DNA from: Bacteroidota bacterium
Lineage (GTDB): Bacteria > Bacteroidota > Bacteroidia > Chitinophagales > Chitinophagaceae
Direction: 5' to 3'
Assembly: GCA_023428755.1 (NCBI GenBank)
Contig: JAEYWX010000029.1
Span: 186,001 to 250,000, forward strand
DNA length: 64,000 nucleotides
Both the position numbers and the translations under genes were made by a program. Of the stretch, positions 8,071-17,098 are shown in pieces (position 1 is the stretch's first letter; each line of letters begins with the position of its first letter). A model generated the notes under the pieces. It worked only from the letters and a program-made list of their open reading frames with translations. It searched no databases and was not told the origin of the DNA.

Positions 8071-8162
8071 TTCACCCTCCGATATGACAGCTTTCAATTT
8101 CTTTCTGTGTTCATTTGCGTCCATCTGTGGCCAAAATTTGTTCGTTGTATTTGGCGGGAAAA

Positions 8163-8200
8163 ACAAATATTTTGTCAAACTAAAATAATTAGTATATTCG
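8163..8200 (+). promoter_or_regulatory. Promoter with overlapping candidate operator of the S24 repressor
   Basis: TTTG (8171-8174) and TATATTCG (8193-8200) are 18 nt apart, near the Bacteroidota consensus. The -33 box is embedded in a perfect palindrome, ACAAATATTTTGT (8163-8175), a plausible binding site for the HTH protein encoded immediately downstream. The role as operator is inference. Confidence 0.45.
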
Positions 8201-8221
8201 CTCCAATAAAATTAGCAGATT

Positions 8222-8971
8222 ATGGCCGTTGCCAATCAAAACCTCAAATACCTGCGCAAGTTGCGTGGATGGACACAGGAAGAATTTGCACAAAAGATCG
8301 GTATCAAACGTTCGCTCGTGGGTGCCTACGAAGAAGAACGTGCCGAGCCCAATTACGAAGTGCTGGAAACCGTAAGCGATCTGTTTAAAGTAAGCATCGA
8401 TGATCTGCTTCGCAAAGATCTCAGCGAAACAAAAGGCAGCTACTTATCCAAACGCCGGATGATGAAAATGGCAGCGGAGCACAATGTGATTCATTTTGTT
8501 CCGGTAAAGGCGGCGGCCGGTTACCTCAACGGTTATGCCGATCCTGAATTTCTGGATGAGTTGAACACCTTTACCTTGCCTATGTTGAGCGGCGGCAGTT
8601 ACCGTGCATTTGAAATTGTGGGCGATAGTATGTTGCCAACCCCCAGCGGCAGTGTAATTGTAGGAGAGAAAGTAAACAGCCTCGACGATGTAAAAAATAA
8701 CAATGCCTACATCATTCTCAGTAAATCAGAAGGCGTGGTGTACAAGCGGGTGCTGAAAAGCAACCGCAGTAAAAACAAACTCACTTTGGTGAGTGATAAT
8801 CCTGCATACCAGCCATACAATGTAAATGCAGAAGATGTGCTGGAATTCTGGAGTGCACAAATGGTGTTGAGCCGGGTAAACCAGGGGCAACGCTGGGATG
8901 TAACCAATCTTGCGTCGCTGGTGAGTAACCTGCAGGACCAGGTGAACAATCTTAAAAAGAAAATGAATTAG
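8222..8971 (+). CDS. XRE-family repressor with S24/LexA-type autoproteolysis domain
   Basis: The 249-residue protein joins an N-terminal HTH_3 domain (residues about 6-62, GWTQEEFAQKIGIKRSLVGAYEE) to a C-terminal LexA/CI-like domain. Candidate catalytic residues are present: Ser136 in GDSMLPT and Lys175 in VVYKRV, with a possible Ala-Gly cleavage site at 99-100 (KAAAGYL). The last 30 residues look like a short coiled coil (LVSNLQDQVNNLKKK). Such proteins are DNA-damage or stress-responsive repressors cleaved in a RecA-dependent way. This one is not in a phage context here, so it may be the housekeeping stress regulator. A palindromic candidate operator overlaps its promoter. Confidence 0.9.
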   Translation: MAVANQNLKYLRKLRGWTQEEFAQKIGIKRSLVGAYEEERAEPNYEVLETVSDLFKVSIDDLLRKDLSETKGSYLSKRRMMKMAAEHNVIHFVPVKAAAGYLNGYADPEFLDELNTFTLPMLSGGSYRAFEIVGDSMLPTPSGSVIVGEKVNSLDDVKNNNAYIILSKSEGVVYKRVLKSNRSKNKLTLVSDNPAYQPYNVNAEDVLEFWSAQMVLSRVNQGQRWDVTNLASLVSNLQDQVNNLKKKMN

Positions 8972-9013
8972 TACTGAATTGCCCGGCTTTAAGCGGAGGC
9001 AATGCAGAAAGAG

Positions 9014-9050
9014 CCGCTCATACAAATTCAACTGTATGAGCGGTTTTTTT
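9014..9050 (+). terminator. Rho-independent terminator
   Basis: The arms CCGCTCATAC and GTATGAGCGG flank a 10-nt loop and are followed by seven T. It closes the repressor gene. Confidence 0.92.
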
Positions 9051-9069
9051 ATAATAGTTTGCAGCTTCA

Positions 9070-11535
9070 ATGAGAAAATTGATCCTGTCCTTGGTGCTGC
9101 TGCTTGCCACTTTTTCCTCTTTTGCCGGAAATGAACCGGAACGTTCGCTCCAGGCCAGCAAAGTATTGCAAGCTCCCAAATTAGATGGTGTGCTCGATGA
9201 GGCCATCTGGCAAAATGCCCCTTTTGCTGAAAACTTTATTGTAAACAGTCCAAACTATGGCGAAGCATCGGCCTACCGCACCAAAGTATATGTGGTGTAC
9301 GATAACAGCAATATTTACATCGGCGCTTATTTGTACGACGATCCTTCCAAAGTACGCACACAGTTAACCGCCCGTGACAGAGAGAGCCAGCAGGATGTAG
9401 ATTATTTCTCTGTTTTTTTTGATACGTACAACGACGATCAGAACGGATTTCAATTTGTCGTAACCAGCAGGAATGTTCAAAGCGACGGACGATTAAGTCC
9501 AAACCGTTCTTCGCAGTTTGGTCCGCCAAGTGATTACAGCTGGGATGCTGTATGGGAGAGTAAAGTAACCATGCACGAAGATGGCTGGGTAGTGGAAATG
9601 AAAATCCCTTACTTCTCACTTCGCTTTGCAAAAAAAGAAAAACAGGACTGGGGTTTAAATTTTCAACGCTATGTACGTCGTAGTAATGAAAGCTCGTATT
9701 GGAATAATATCAACCCTAATCAAAATGGATTTGTCAATCAATTTGGTCGGTTGAGTGGTTTGGAAAATCTGGAACCACCACTTCGTTTATCGTTTCTACC
9801 TTATGTTACGGCCGGTTACAGAACCACACCTACATCGCAGGGACGGGTGAATGAATTTCTCCGCAATGGTGGTATGGATGTAAAGTATGGCGTAAACGAA
9901 AGTTTTACGTTGGATATGACCTTGATCCCCGACTTTGGCCAGGTGATCAGCGATAATGTCATCAATAATCTTTCTCCCTTTGAAGTGCAGTTCCAGGAGA
10001 ACCGTCCTTTCTTTACAGAAGGAACCGAGATATTTAACAAAGCCGGTTTGTTTTATTCACGACGGGTGGGAGCTACACCATCGGGTTATTACAGTGCAAG
10101 AAGTAAAGGATCAACTGACAGTACACGGATTCTTTCCAACCCCGGTGTGGTACAGTTGCTCAACGCAACTAAATTTTCGGGACGTACCAAGCAGAAATTG
10201 GGGATTGGTGTATTCAATGCTGTTGCAGCGCCTATGTTTGCTGAAATTGAAAATATCAATTCCAAAACGGTTGAGCGCATGCAAACAGAACCGTTTACAA
10301 ATTATAATCTCATTGTACTGGATCAGGCATTGAAAGGACGTTCGTCGATTACATTGACCAATGCAAGTGTTATAAGAAATGGTGCAGGCAGAGATGCGAA
10401 TGTGACGGGTTTTGATGTGTCGTTGTTTGATAAAAGTAACCAGTACGGTTTCCAGGGAAAGTTTGATTACAGTAAGATCATGGGCAGCAATCCGTACAAT
10501 GGATTTAAAAGTGTACTTAGCGTTGGAAAAGTGAGTGGAAAAATTCAATACAATTTTTTAAGTAATGTTGAAAGCGATCGGTACGATCCCAACGATCTTG
10601 GTTTTCTGGGTGCTCCCAACAAAGTGAATCATCAGTTTCGTATCAGCTATAATCAGTTAACGCCCACTGATAAATTCAATTCGTATAATTTCAGCTTCAC
10701 CGTCCGGCACGAAATGTTGTACAAACCATTTGTGTTTACCAATGTGCAATACAACGCAGGTTCGTTTTGGTTCTTTAAAAATTTCTGGGATCTGAGTTTA
10801 AATGCAACCTACCAGCCCTTGTGGCAAAAAAATTATTTTGAACTCCGCACCCCCGGTCGTTTTATGCGGCAGGTGCCTTGGGGTTTTATGCGTTTAAATG
10901 GAAGTACTGACAGCCGCAAGCGTTTGTTTGCACGTTTAACGCTTGGTTTTGCTGAATCGGTTGACATTAAAAATGATCCGTACTATATTATTCATCCGGG
11001 TATGCGTTATCGTTTTAGCGATCGTTTAAGTTTGGATGTTGACTGGAATTATATGGACGATCGTGGGCAGTTTGGTTATGCATTTATGCGTGAAACAAAC
11101 GGTGAGCCCATTATCGGACGCAGAAGAAAAACAGATGTAACCACACTCATCAGTGGTATTTATAATTTCACCAGCCGCATGAATGTTACATTGCGTGCAA
11201 GGCATTACTGGAGTCGTGTAACATACGCCAGCTTCTTTAACGTAAGTGAAGATGGTTGGTACATTGACCGGGCCTTTATTCCGGGGCAGGATCAGAATTT
11301 CAACGTTTGGAATTTAGATGTGTTTTATACATGGGATTTCAACTATGGCAGCCGCTTTATTGTAGGATGGAAAAACTGGTTAGCGAATGATTTTTCGATC
11401 GATGGCGACCGTCATAAAAATTACTGGAGCAATGCTGGCCGTGTATTGTTTACACCACAGGGAAATGAATTTACTGCAAGGATGATCTTCTTTATTGATT
11501 CGCAGAAGTTGAAGAGGAAGAGACAGCAGTCGTAA
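9070..11535 (+). CDS. DUF5916 outer-membrane protein with CBM9-like N-terminal domain
   Basis: The 821-residue exported protein has a signal peptide (to about residue 20) and a CBM9-like beta-sandwich at about 28-230. That domain shows PKLDGVLDEAIWQNAP, YVVYDNSNIYIGAYLYD, DYFSVFFDTYND and the WVVEMKIPYFSLRF motif. The rest is a long DUF5916 region with many alternating aromatic/polar strands, typical of an outer-membrane beta-barrel. The family is widespread in Bacteroidota; its substrate is unknown, though carbohydrate-related binding is usual for CBM9-like domains. Monocistronic. A two-hairpin repeat element follows the stop codon. Confidence 0.9.
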   Translation: MRKLILSLVLLLATFSSFAGNEPERSLQASKVLQAPKLDGVLDEAIWQNAPFAENFIVNSPNYGEASAYRTKVYVVYDNSNIYIGAYLYDDPSKVRTQLTARDRESQQDVDYFSVFFDTYNDDQNGFQFVVTSRNVQSDGRLSPNRSSQFGPPSDYSWDAVWESKVTMHEDGWVVEMKIPYFSLRFAKKEKQDWGLNFQRYVRRSNESSYWNNINPNQNGFVNQFGRLSGLENLEPPLRLSFLPYVTAGYRTTPTSQGRVNEFLRNGGMDVKYGVNESFTLDMTLIPDFGQVISDNVINNLSPFEVQFQENRPFFTEGTEIFNKAGLFYSRRVGATPSGYYSARSKGSTDSTRILSNPGVVQLLNATKFSGRTKQKLGIGVFNAVAAPMFAEIENINSKTVERMQTEPFTNYNLIVLDQALKGRSSITLTNASVIRNGAGRDANVTGFDVSLFDKSNQYGFQGKFDYSKIMGSNPYNGFKSVLSVGKVSGKIQYNFLSNVESDRYDPNDLGFLGAPNKVNHQFRISYNQLTPTDKFNSYNFSFTVRHEMLYKPFVFTNVQYNAGSFWFFKNFWDLSLNATYQPLWQKNYFELRTPGRFMRQVPWGFMRLNGSTDSRKRLFARLTLGFAESVDIKNDPYYIIHPGMRYRFSDRLSLDVDWNYMDDRGQFGYAFMRETNGEPIIGRRRKTDVTTLISGIYNFTSRMNVTLRARHYWSRVTYASFFNVSEDGWYIDRAFIPGQDQNFNVWNLDVFYTWDFNYGSRFIVGWKNWLANDFSIDGDRHKNYWSNAGRVLFTPQGNEFTARMIFFIDSQKLKRKRQQS

Positions 11536-11556
11536 GCCGATAGTGGTAAGTAGCGA

Positions 11557-11612
11557 GCCCTGAGCGAAATCGAAGGGCGGGTTCAGTCAATCGAGCGACA
11601 GTCGAGATTGAC
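11557..11612. repeat. Two-hairpin dispersed repeat, copy 1
   Basis: Hairpin A has arms GCCCT/AGGGC around GAGCGAAATCGA (11557-11578). Hairpin B has arms GTCAATC/GATTGAC around GAGCGACAGTCGA (11586-11612). Loops are conserved while the stems differ from the copy at 24457-24510, which is how REP-like elements behave. Confidence 0.75.
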
Positions 11613-11667
11613 GCTGATTGCATTTTCTTGTTCCTTGAACCTTGTTCCCTGAATCTTGTGCCTTTCC

Positions 11668-12627
11668 CTAATTCAATCCATACACATCTTTCGCTAATCG
11701 AAATGTGTTGCAATGTGCTTCCACAATTATTTTTACATCCGGTGAGTAACCTCCACCCATTGCAACTGCACAAGGAATGCTATGTTGCTTTAGTTTGCTG
11801 AAAACAATTTCATCACGTTGTTTACAACCCTGCATACTCACTTTCAGCTTTCCGAATTTATCGGTGTCAAGAATATCAACTCCTGACAAGTAAAAAACAA
11901 AATCTGGTTTTACTTTTTCAATGAGCATATGCAAGGTGTTTTGCAGCAGCGGAAGATAAATGCTGTCGTCGGTTCCATCTTTCAATCCAATATCAAGATC
12001 ACTGGTTTCTTTATGAAAAGGGTAGTTGTGTGCGCCATGCATACTAAAGGTGAACACCTTGCTGTTGTTCTCAAATAATTTGGCGGTCCCGTTTCCCTGG
12101 TGCACATCCAGATCAACAATCAGAATTTGCTTTGCCAGTTTTTGTTGCAACAGATAATTCGCTGCTGTTGCAAAATCATTCAGTAAACAAAAGCCTTCGC
12201 CCCTGTCGGCAAATGCATGATGGGTGCCACCGGCAACATTCATGGCAACTCCATTTTCAAACGCATAATTGCAGCAGTCGATTGTTCCCTGTGTAATGAT
12301 GAGCTCACGTTCAGACAATTCAGGGGATTGTGGAAAACCAATATGCCGTTGTTCTCTGGCTGAAAGCGTTTGCTGTTTCAGTTTGTTGAGATAGTCTTCG
12401 GTATGTGTCAGCAAAACAATTTCATCTGCACAAGCTGTTGGCGCAAAAAGGTTTTCACTGGTAATACTTCCTTCATGCATCAATTGTTCAGGAATCAGCT
12501 CATATTTCAGCATCGGGAAACGATGCCCTTCTGGCAACGGATGCGCATAAATAGGAGCGTGGGCAATATGTAATGTGTTTGTACTGATGCGTTTTCTTAT
12601 TAGGTGAAAAAATATTTTCTGGTTCAA
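11668..12627 (-). CDS. Histone-deacetylase-family protein (class II/AcuC-like)
   Basis: The 319-residue protein has the arginase/deacetylase fold signature of HDAC-like enzymes. Motifs in order are PIYAHPLPEGHRFPM near the N-terminus, GGTHHAFADRGEGFCLLNDFA (active-site His pair), the metal site DLDVHQGNGTA, SMHGAHNYPF, LSGVDILDTDKFG (third metal ligand) and MGGGYSPD. All zinc ligands and the catalytic His-His are present, so it is likely an active amidohydrolase on acetylated lysine, polyamine or a small molecule; the substrate cannot be deduced. It converges with the DUF5916 gene and ends 130 nt from it. Confidence 0.93.
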   Translation of the reverse strand: MNQKIFFHLIRKRISTNTLHIAHAPIYAHPLPEGHRFPMLKYELIPEQLMHEGSITSENLFAPTACADEIVLLTHTEDYLNKLKQQTLSAREQRHIGFPQSPELSERELIITQGTIDCCNYAFENGVAMNVAGGTHHAFADRGEGFCLLNDFATAANYLLQQKLAKQILIVDLDVHQGNGTAKLFENNSKVFTFSMHGAHNYPFHKETSDLDIGLKDGTDDSIYLPLLQNTLHMLIEKVKPDFVFYLSGVDILDTDKFGKLKVSMQGCKQRDEIVFSKLKQHSIPCAVAMGGGYSPDVKIIVEAHCNTFRLAKDVYGLN

Positions 12628-12667
12628 ACTTGTTTACCGTCGTCTTACATCTGCGATGTATTGACGG

Positions 12668-13336
12668 TTACTGTAATTCAATGATCGTTTTATTTACAAT
12701 GGCAAACACTTTGTCTTTCTTTTTTGGTTTGAGTGCATGCGTGCCCGTAAAGCGACCAAAGGCCGGTAACACTGCATACTGTTCACCAAAATAAAAACAC
12801 GGAAAGCGTAACGATTGTTTAGCAAAACCTTCCACTCGTATGCCGGGGTGTATATGCCCGGTAAACAAATAAGGTTGTTGTTCTTCTTCTTTTTTAGGAA
12901 GAACCGGCGGTTCGTGTGTAAAACGAAACGGATGCAGTTCCATCATTTCTTCCTGCACGGTAATAGCATGTTCGGCATACCATTGCTGATTCAAAATATC
13001 ATGGTTGCCTCTCACCAATTGAATGGGCAGGTGCGATAAATCTTTTCTCCACTTTTCAAAAAAACGTATTTCATTGTTCATGTGACTATGAAAAAAATCG
13101 CCCACAACAATTAATTCGTTTGGTTGAAAAAACTGCACCTGTGCCACCAATCGTTGAAGGTCTTCTTTAAAAACCGTTTGTGGAATACCGATGCCTTCGC
13201 TTCGGAAATGACCGGTTTTCCCAAAATGAATATCCGATACGATCAACCTTTTTTCTTCTTCCCAAAACAGGCAACTCTCCGGCGAAAGCCAGAGTGTTTG
13301 TTGCTGCAATTGAAAACGAACCGGTTGCTGTGCCAT
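12668..13336 (-). CDS. pdeM: PdeM-type metallophosphoesterase of the ligase-associated DNA repair group
   Basis: The 222-residue calcineurin-like enzyme has all five metal motifs: SDIHFGK, VGDFFHS, RGNHD, FTHEP and TGHIHPG. Size and motifs match the ligase-associated DNA damage response endonuclease PdeM. The start at 13336 is preferred over the frame extension to 13375 because a perfect -7 box (TACATTTG) lies only 6 nt upstream of the ATG, implying a leaderless or nearly leaderless transcript. The partner helicase of the same repair group lies 1.2 kb downstream (14530-17052), while the ligase and exonuclease of the canonical cluster are not in the window. Confidence 0.88.
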   Translation of the reverse strand: MAQQPVRFQLQQQTLWLSPESCLFWEEEKRLIVSDIHFGKTGHFRSEGIGIPQTVFKEDLQRLVAQVQFFQPNELIVVGDFFHSHMNNEIRFFEKWRKDLSHLPIQLVRGNHDILNQQWYAEHAITVQEEMMELHPFRFTHEPPVLPKKEEEQQPYLFTGHIHPGIRVEGFAKQSLRFPCFYFGEQYAVLPAFGRFTGTHALKPKKKDKVFAIVNKTIIELQ

Positions 13337-13342
13337 GGGCTG

Positions 13343-13350
13343 CAAATGTA
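13343..13350 (-). promoter_or_regulatory. -7 promoter element of pdeM
   Basis: TACATTTG on the minus strand matches TAnnTTTG exactly and ends 6 nt before the pdeM ATG, which decides the start codon and suggests a leaderless mRNA. Confidence 0.55.
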
Positions 13351-13394
13351 AGTGCTGGACTTTTCGTTTCCGCAATCCGGTGAATTGATTTATT

Positions 13395-13898
13395 TTGAGA
13401 AAAAAAAGGATGCAGGAACAACAGGATTATTTACAGGCTCCGCCCGAATTAAAACCATCTGTGCCACAGGGCATCAATGTGCTGAGCATACTTAGTTTTA
13501 TTGGCAGCGGGTTCCAGGCAATTGGTGCGGCAATAAGTTATTTTATAATTCCTTACAGTGTGCAATCGCTGCCTGATACCAGAAAACTTGAACGCAGTGC
13601 TGAGATGAAACCACTCAGCAGTTTTTTTAAATGGTCGGCTGATGCTACGCTCAAACAGTACGAGCACCGCCTTTCTATTTTACTGGTTTCGTTACTGGCC
13701 GCTGCAATTTGTGTATTTGGTGTGCTGCAAATGCGGAAACTGAAAAAGCAGGGGTTTACTGTTTATTCTTTAGGTGAATTGATGCTGCCTTTTTTTACAG
13801 CAGTTGTGATCGATATATGGTCGTCGTTGTTTGGATTTTTTATTGCAACCATCTTTATTATTTTGTTTGCAGTGCAACGAAAACATTTAACACAATAA
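13395..13898 (+). CDS. Four-span membrane protein of unknown function
   Basis: The 167-residue protein (alternative start at the ATG at 13410) has a short proline-rich N-terminus and about four membrane segments near residues 27-52, 93-112, 125-142 and 145-160. These are separated by a polar loop of about 40 residues. No family is recognised. It is transcribed divergently from pdeM and ends at a bidirectional terminator shared with the cytochrome-like gene. Confidence 0.75.
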   Translation: MRKKRMQEQQDYLQAPPELKPSVPQGINVLSILSFIGSGFQAIGAAISYFIIPYSVQSLPDTRKLERSAEMKPLSSFFKWSADATLKQYEHRLSILLVSLLAAAICVFGVLQMRKLKKQGFTVYSLGELMLPFFTAVVIDIWSSLFGFFIATIFIILFAVQRKHLTQ

Positions 13899-13908
13899 AC
13901 ATTAAATA

Positions 13909-13938
13909 AATCAAAAGCCCCAACCGAGGCTTTTGATT
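13909..13938. terminator. Bidirectional terminator
   Basis: The arms AATCAAAAGCC and GGCTTTTGATT enclose an 8-nt loop between convergent genes; it overlaps the stop codon of the minus-strand gene by 2 nt. Confidence 0.88.
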
Positions 13939-14434
13939 ATTTATTTTCAACTTTGTTATTATCTGATTGCTGTGCCGGTTCAGCAGGTGGAAGGGTAGCA
14001 ATGTTTTCTTCGCACCATTTATACAATGCTTCTTTTTGTTCTGCAGTGAGGATAGCTTTTTTGTGGATCCATGTATAACTGTCGAGCGGCATTTTTCCTT
14101 CTTTCACTTCATCCATAATCTCCGTAAATTTTTTCCGCTGGCGTTTGGCAGTATAAGTGGCAAACTCAGAAAAATTCAATTCTTTTTTTCCTTCATCCAC
14201 ATGATCCTGCAGCCACCAGGTAACGGGTTGTACATTGGCATACCAGGGATACACGGTATTGTTGCTGTGACAATCATAGCACGATTCCTGCAAGATCGCT
14301 GCTACATTATCATTCACAGCAAATTTTGTACGGATATCGTTCGGAAAAGGTCCGGCCGATACATTTTGTTTTGGCCGTATAAATTGAATGATCACCAGTG
14401 CGGCGATGAGCACATATAAAATCTTTTTAAGCAT
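13937..14434 (-). CDS. Haem-binding domain (Haem_bd) c-type cytochrome-like protein
   Basis: The 165-residue protein has an N-terminal signal anchor (MLKKILYVLIAALVIIQFI) followed by the motif ESCYDCHSNNTVYPWY. This contains the CxxCH haem c attachment site and the SNxTxYPWY pattern of the Haem_bd family. The rest is helical with conserved WxxDHVxEGKxELNFSEF. It should be exported and covalently bind one haem. Its redox partner is unknown. The C-terminal 20 residues are polar and of low complexity. Transcribed in the same direction as the helicase upstream, with a 95-nt gap. Confidence 0.9.
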   Translation of the reverse strand: MLKKILYVLIAALVIIQFIRPKQNVSAGPFPNDIRTKFAVNDNVAAILQESCYDCHSNNTVYPWYANVQPVTWWLQDHVDEGKKELNFSEFATYTAKRQRKKFTEIMDEVKEGKMPLDSYTWIHKKAILTAEQKEALYKWCEENIATLPPAEPAQQSDNNKVENK

Positions 14435-14529
14435 TGCAGGTTGTTTTGATAAATGTAATAAGAAAATGAGTTCTTTTCAATGATGCTACTACTTTGAAAT
14501 GAAAATTCTAATCAGTTTTTTGTATTTAT

Positions 14530-17052
14530 TCAGGAAGACCATGCCTTATTCAACTGTGCCTGCATTCTTCGAATCCGGTCTTCCAGTTTTTCACTGGACA
14601 AATTGTTGCGGTTCAAACCATCGGCAATAATGGGGAAGGAGAGTGGTGTAAACCGTTCCGGGAACCGCAGGATGATTTTGCTTTGCTGTATCCGTTCAAA
14701 TGCATTGCGGAGTCGTACTTCTTCCATTTGCTGATCAAACACTTCCTGGTATGCCTGGCGGAGCAACACATTTTTGGAATCGTATTCACTAAACACATTG
14801 AAGAGTAAACTGGCTGATGCCTGCAAGTGTCTTGCTTTTGTACGTTCGCCCGGCGATGCCTGTACAATCAATCCACCGATCACCGCAATATCTCTGAACT
14901 TTCGCCTTGCCATTTCAGTTGCGTTTACACTGCGTTGCATATCGGCTGTTAGCGAAGTAAGTGTAAACAGATCGGCTGCATTGGTGTCGTCCAGTGGTAT
15001 GGGTTGATCACTGAGTAATTCAAATCCATAATCGTTCATGGCGATGGAAAATGTGAGCGGCGTAATCTTGCCAATACGATACGCAAGGATAGCACTCATG
15101 GCTTCATGCACTTGTCGGCCTTCAAATGGGTACACTAAAAGATGGTAGCCATCTTTGCTTTCATGTTGTTCAATCAACAACTCATCATCTTTTGGAATAT
15201 GCGATAATTCCTGTTGCAGTTGAAACAGTGATGACAGGTGAATGAGTTCGGGAGCCCGGTCGGCCCACGCCTCAGCGTGGTCTGAACGACTAGAGCTGGT
15301 TGCCTCTGCCACTTCATTAAACGTTTCCCTTAATTTTTTTCCAAGATTGGCTGTTAAGCTCATGCGACCGCCATTCCAGCTGGGAACAATTGTTTTTTTT
15401 GAAGTTGATTTTCGAACGAAAGCCGTCATGTCTTTGATCTGCACCAGTTCAAGATTTCGTCCGGCGAGTGTAAATGAATCGCCGGGTTCTAAGCGACTGA
15501 TGAAATATTCTTCGATCACGCCAATAAACCCACCGCTTACCATTTTTACTTTCAGCATTACATCGCTTACAATGGTTCCGATATTCATGCGGTGACGCAT
15601 TGCTAATCGCCGACTTTGTATTTTGTACAAACCGTCAATGATCTCGATTTTTTTATAGTCGTCATATTGCTGCAAGGCTTTGCCGCCTTCTACCAAAAAC
15701 TGCAATACATCATTCCATTCATTTTCCTGCAGGTCCCGATAGCAATACGTTGATTTGATTTCATTGAATAATTCCTCGGGTCGAAAGCCATCTGAAATGG
15801 CGAGTGTATTCAGGTATTGGATGAGTACATCAAAACAAAGCAGCATTGGCTCTTTGCTTTCAATCAAGGTTTCATCGATGGCGCTTTTTAATGCAGCTGC
15901 TTCTACCAGTTCCAGTGAATGTGTTGGCAGGAAATAAATTTTACTCACCGCATCTGGACTATGACCACTTCGCCCGGCACGTTGCAAAAAACGGGAAACA
16001 CCTTTGGGTGAGCCTACCTGTATAACGGTCTCGACTGGACGAAAATCAACACCAAGGTCTAGCGAGGCTGTACACACCACTGCTTTTAGTTTAGCGGTAT
16101 GCAGTGCTTCTTCCACCCATAAACGTAATTCCTGTTCAATACTCCCGTGATGCAGAGCAATGGCCCCTGCCAGTTCCGGTGCATGATTCAGCAGTTCCTG
16201 GTACCAACGTTCACTCATACCTCTTGTATTAATGAAGATGAGCGTAGTAGTACTTTTATCAATAATGGGAATTACTTTTTGTACGAGTTTAAGTCCAAGG
16301 TGACCCGCCCATGGATAGTTTTCCATTTCATCGGGCAACACTGATTCCACCACGATGTGTTTTTTCATAGCGGCTTTTACAATCACTCCTTCTTTACCCA
16401 ATGGAGCAAGCAACACTTCTCTTGCTTCATCTAAATTACCGATCGTAGCAGAAATGCCCCATATCATCGGTTTACTATTACTGATTGCAAATTGGCTATT
16501 GACAATTCTGCTGATCGCTAATTCTACCTGCACACCTCTTTTACTTCCCATCAACTCATGCCATTCGTCCACAGCAATTACCTGAACAGTTTGAAATGCT
16601 TCGGCATACCCTTTTGATGCAAGAAATAAATGCAGACTTTCGGGCGTAATGATGAGCACTTCGGGCAGCTGCCGTTTTTGTTTGGCCCGTTCATTTGTGG
16701 TGGTATCGCCATTGCGGATACCAACGGTCCATTTTATATCAAGTTCGGCGATCACTTCTTCCATTGCCCTGCCAATATCTTTTGCCAGTGCACGAAGCGG
16801 TGTGATCCACATCAGCTGCAATCCATTCTTTGCTTTTTGTTGCCAGTTGGTTGGGTGTTGATTGATAAAACGGATAAGGGAACCGAGAAATACAGAAAAG
16901 GTTTTACCGCAACCGGTAGGCGCATTCACCAACCCACTTTCATCATTTGCAATATGTGCCCATGCTTCCTGCTGAAAAAGGAACGGTTGATTCCCGTTTT
17001 TTGCAAGCATAGAAGTAATACGTTGATAGCCTGTTGTTGAATGCAGATCCAT
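14530..17052 (-). CDS. Ligase-associated DEXH-box helicase (Lhr-type)
   Basis: The 840-residue SF2 helicase has NAPTGCGKT (motif I), ITPLRALAKD (Ia), ITPESLHLFL, VDEWHE (motif II, DEWH) and SATIGN (III). In the second RecA-like domain it has FINTRGMSE, ALHHGSIEQELR, TASLDLGVDF and VIQVGSPKGVSRFLQRAGRSGH (V and VI). A long C-terminal winged-helix and DUF4011-like region completes it, as in Lhr-like proteins. Such helicases belong to the bacterial ligase-associated DNA repair cluster together with PdeM. The ATG at 17052 is chosen; the longer frame starts with TTG. Residues around 600-615 (SSSRSDHAEAWADRAPE) look like a translated repeat inserted in frame. Confidence 0.92.
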   Translation of the reverse strand: MDLHSTTGYQRITSMLAKNGNQPFLFQQEAWAHIANDESGLVNAPTGCGKTFSVFLGSLIRFINQHPTNWQQKAKNGLQLMWITPLRALAKDIGRAMEEVIAELDIKWTVGIRNGDTTTNERAKQKRQLPEVLIITPESLHLFLASKGYAEAFQTVQVIAVDEWHELMGSKRGVQVELAISRIVNSQFAISNSKPMIWGISATIGNLDEAREVLLAPLGKEGVIVKAAMKKHIVVESVLPDEMENYPWAGHLGLKLVQKVIPIIDKSTTTLIFINTRGMSERWYQELLNHAPELAGAIALHHGSIEQELRLWVEEALHTAKLKAVVCTASLDLGVDFRPVETVIQVGSPKGVSRFLQRAGRSGHSPDAVSKIYFLPTHSLELVEAAALKSAIDETLIESKEPMLLCFDVLIQYLNTLAISDGFRPEELFNEIKSTYCYRDLQENEWNDVLQFLVEGGKALQQYDDYKKIEIIDGLYKIQSRRLAMRHRMNIGTIVSDVMLKVKMVSGGFIGVIEEYFISRLEPGDSFTLAGRNLELVQIKDMTAFVRKSTSKKTIVPSWNGGRMSLTANLGKKLRETFNEVAEATSSSRSDHAEAWADRAPELIHLSSLFQLQQELSHIPKDDELLIEQHESKDGYHLLVYPFEGRQVHEAMSAILAYRIGKITPLTFSIAMNDYGFELLSDQPIPLDDTNAADLFTLTSLTADMQRSVNATEMARRKFRDIAVIGGLIVQASPGERTKARHLQASASLLFNVFSEYDSKNVLLRQAYQEVFDQQMEEVRLRNAFERIQQSKIILRFPERFTPLSFPIIADGLNRNNLSSEKLEDRIRRMQAQLNKAWSS
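15265..15280. repeat. Palindrome inside the helicase gene, probably a translated repeat
   Basis: CCACGC-CTCA-GCGTGG forms a 6-bp stem in a locally GC-rich stretch (about 15250-15300) that encodes Ser/Asp/Ala/Trp-rich residues unlike the rest of the protein. In-frame insertion is inferred. Confidence 0.45.
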
Positions 17053-17098
17053 ATGCGATTGGAACAAAACTAATCATTTGACTGTCGATCAAAAAAGT

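Noticed and set aside
8105..8132. Minisatellite or regulatory array
   Set aside because: CTGTGTTCAT / TTGCGTCCAT / CTGTGGCC is a degenerate 10-nt repeat of fewer than three units; too weak to interpret.
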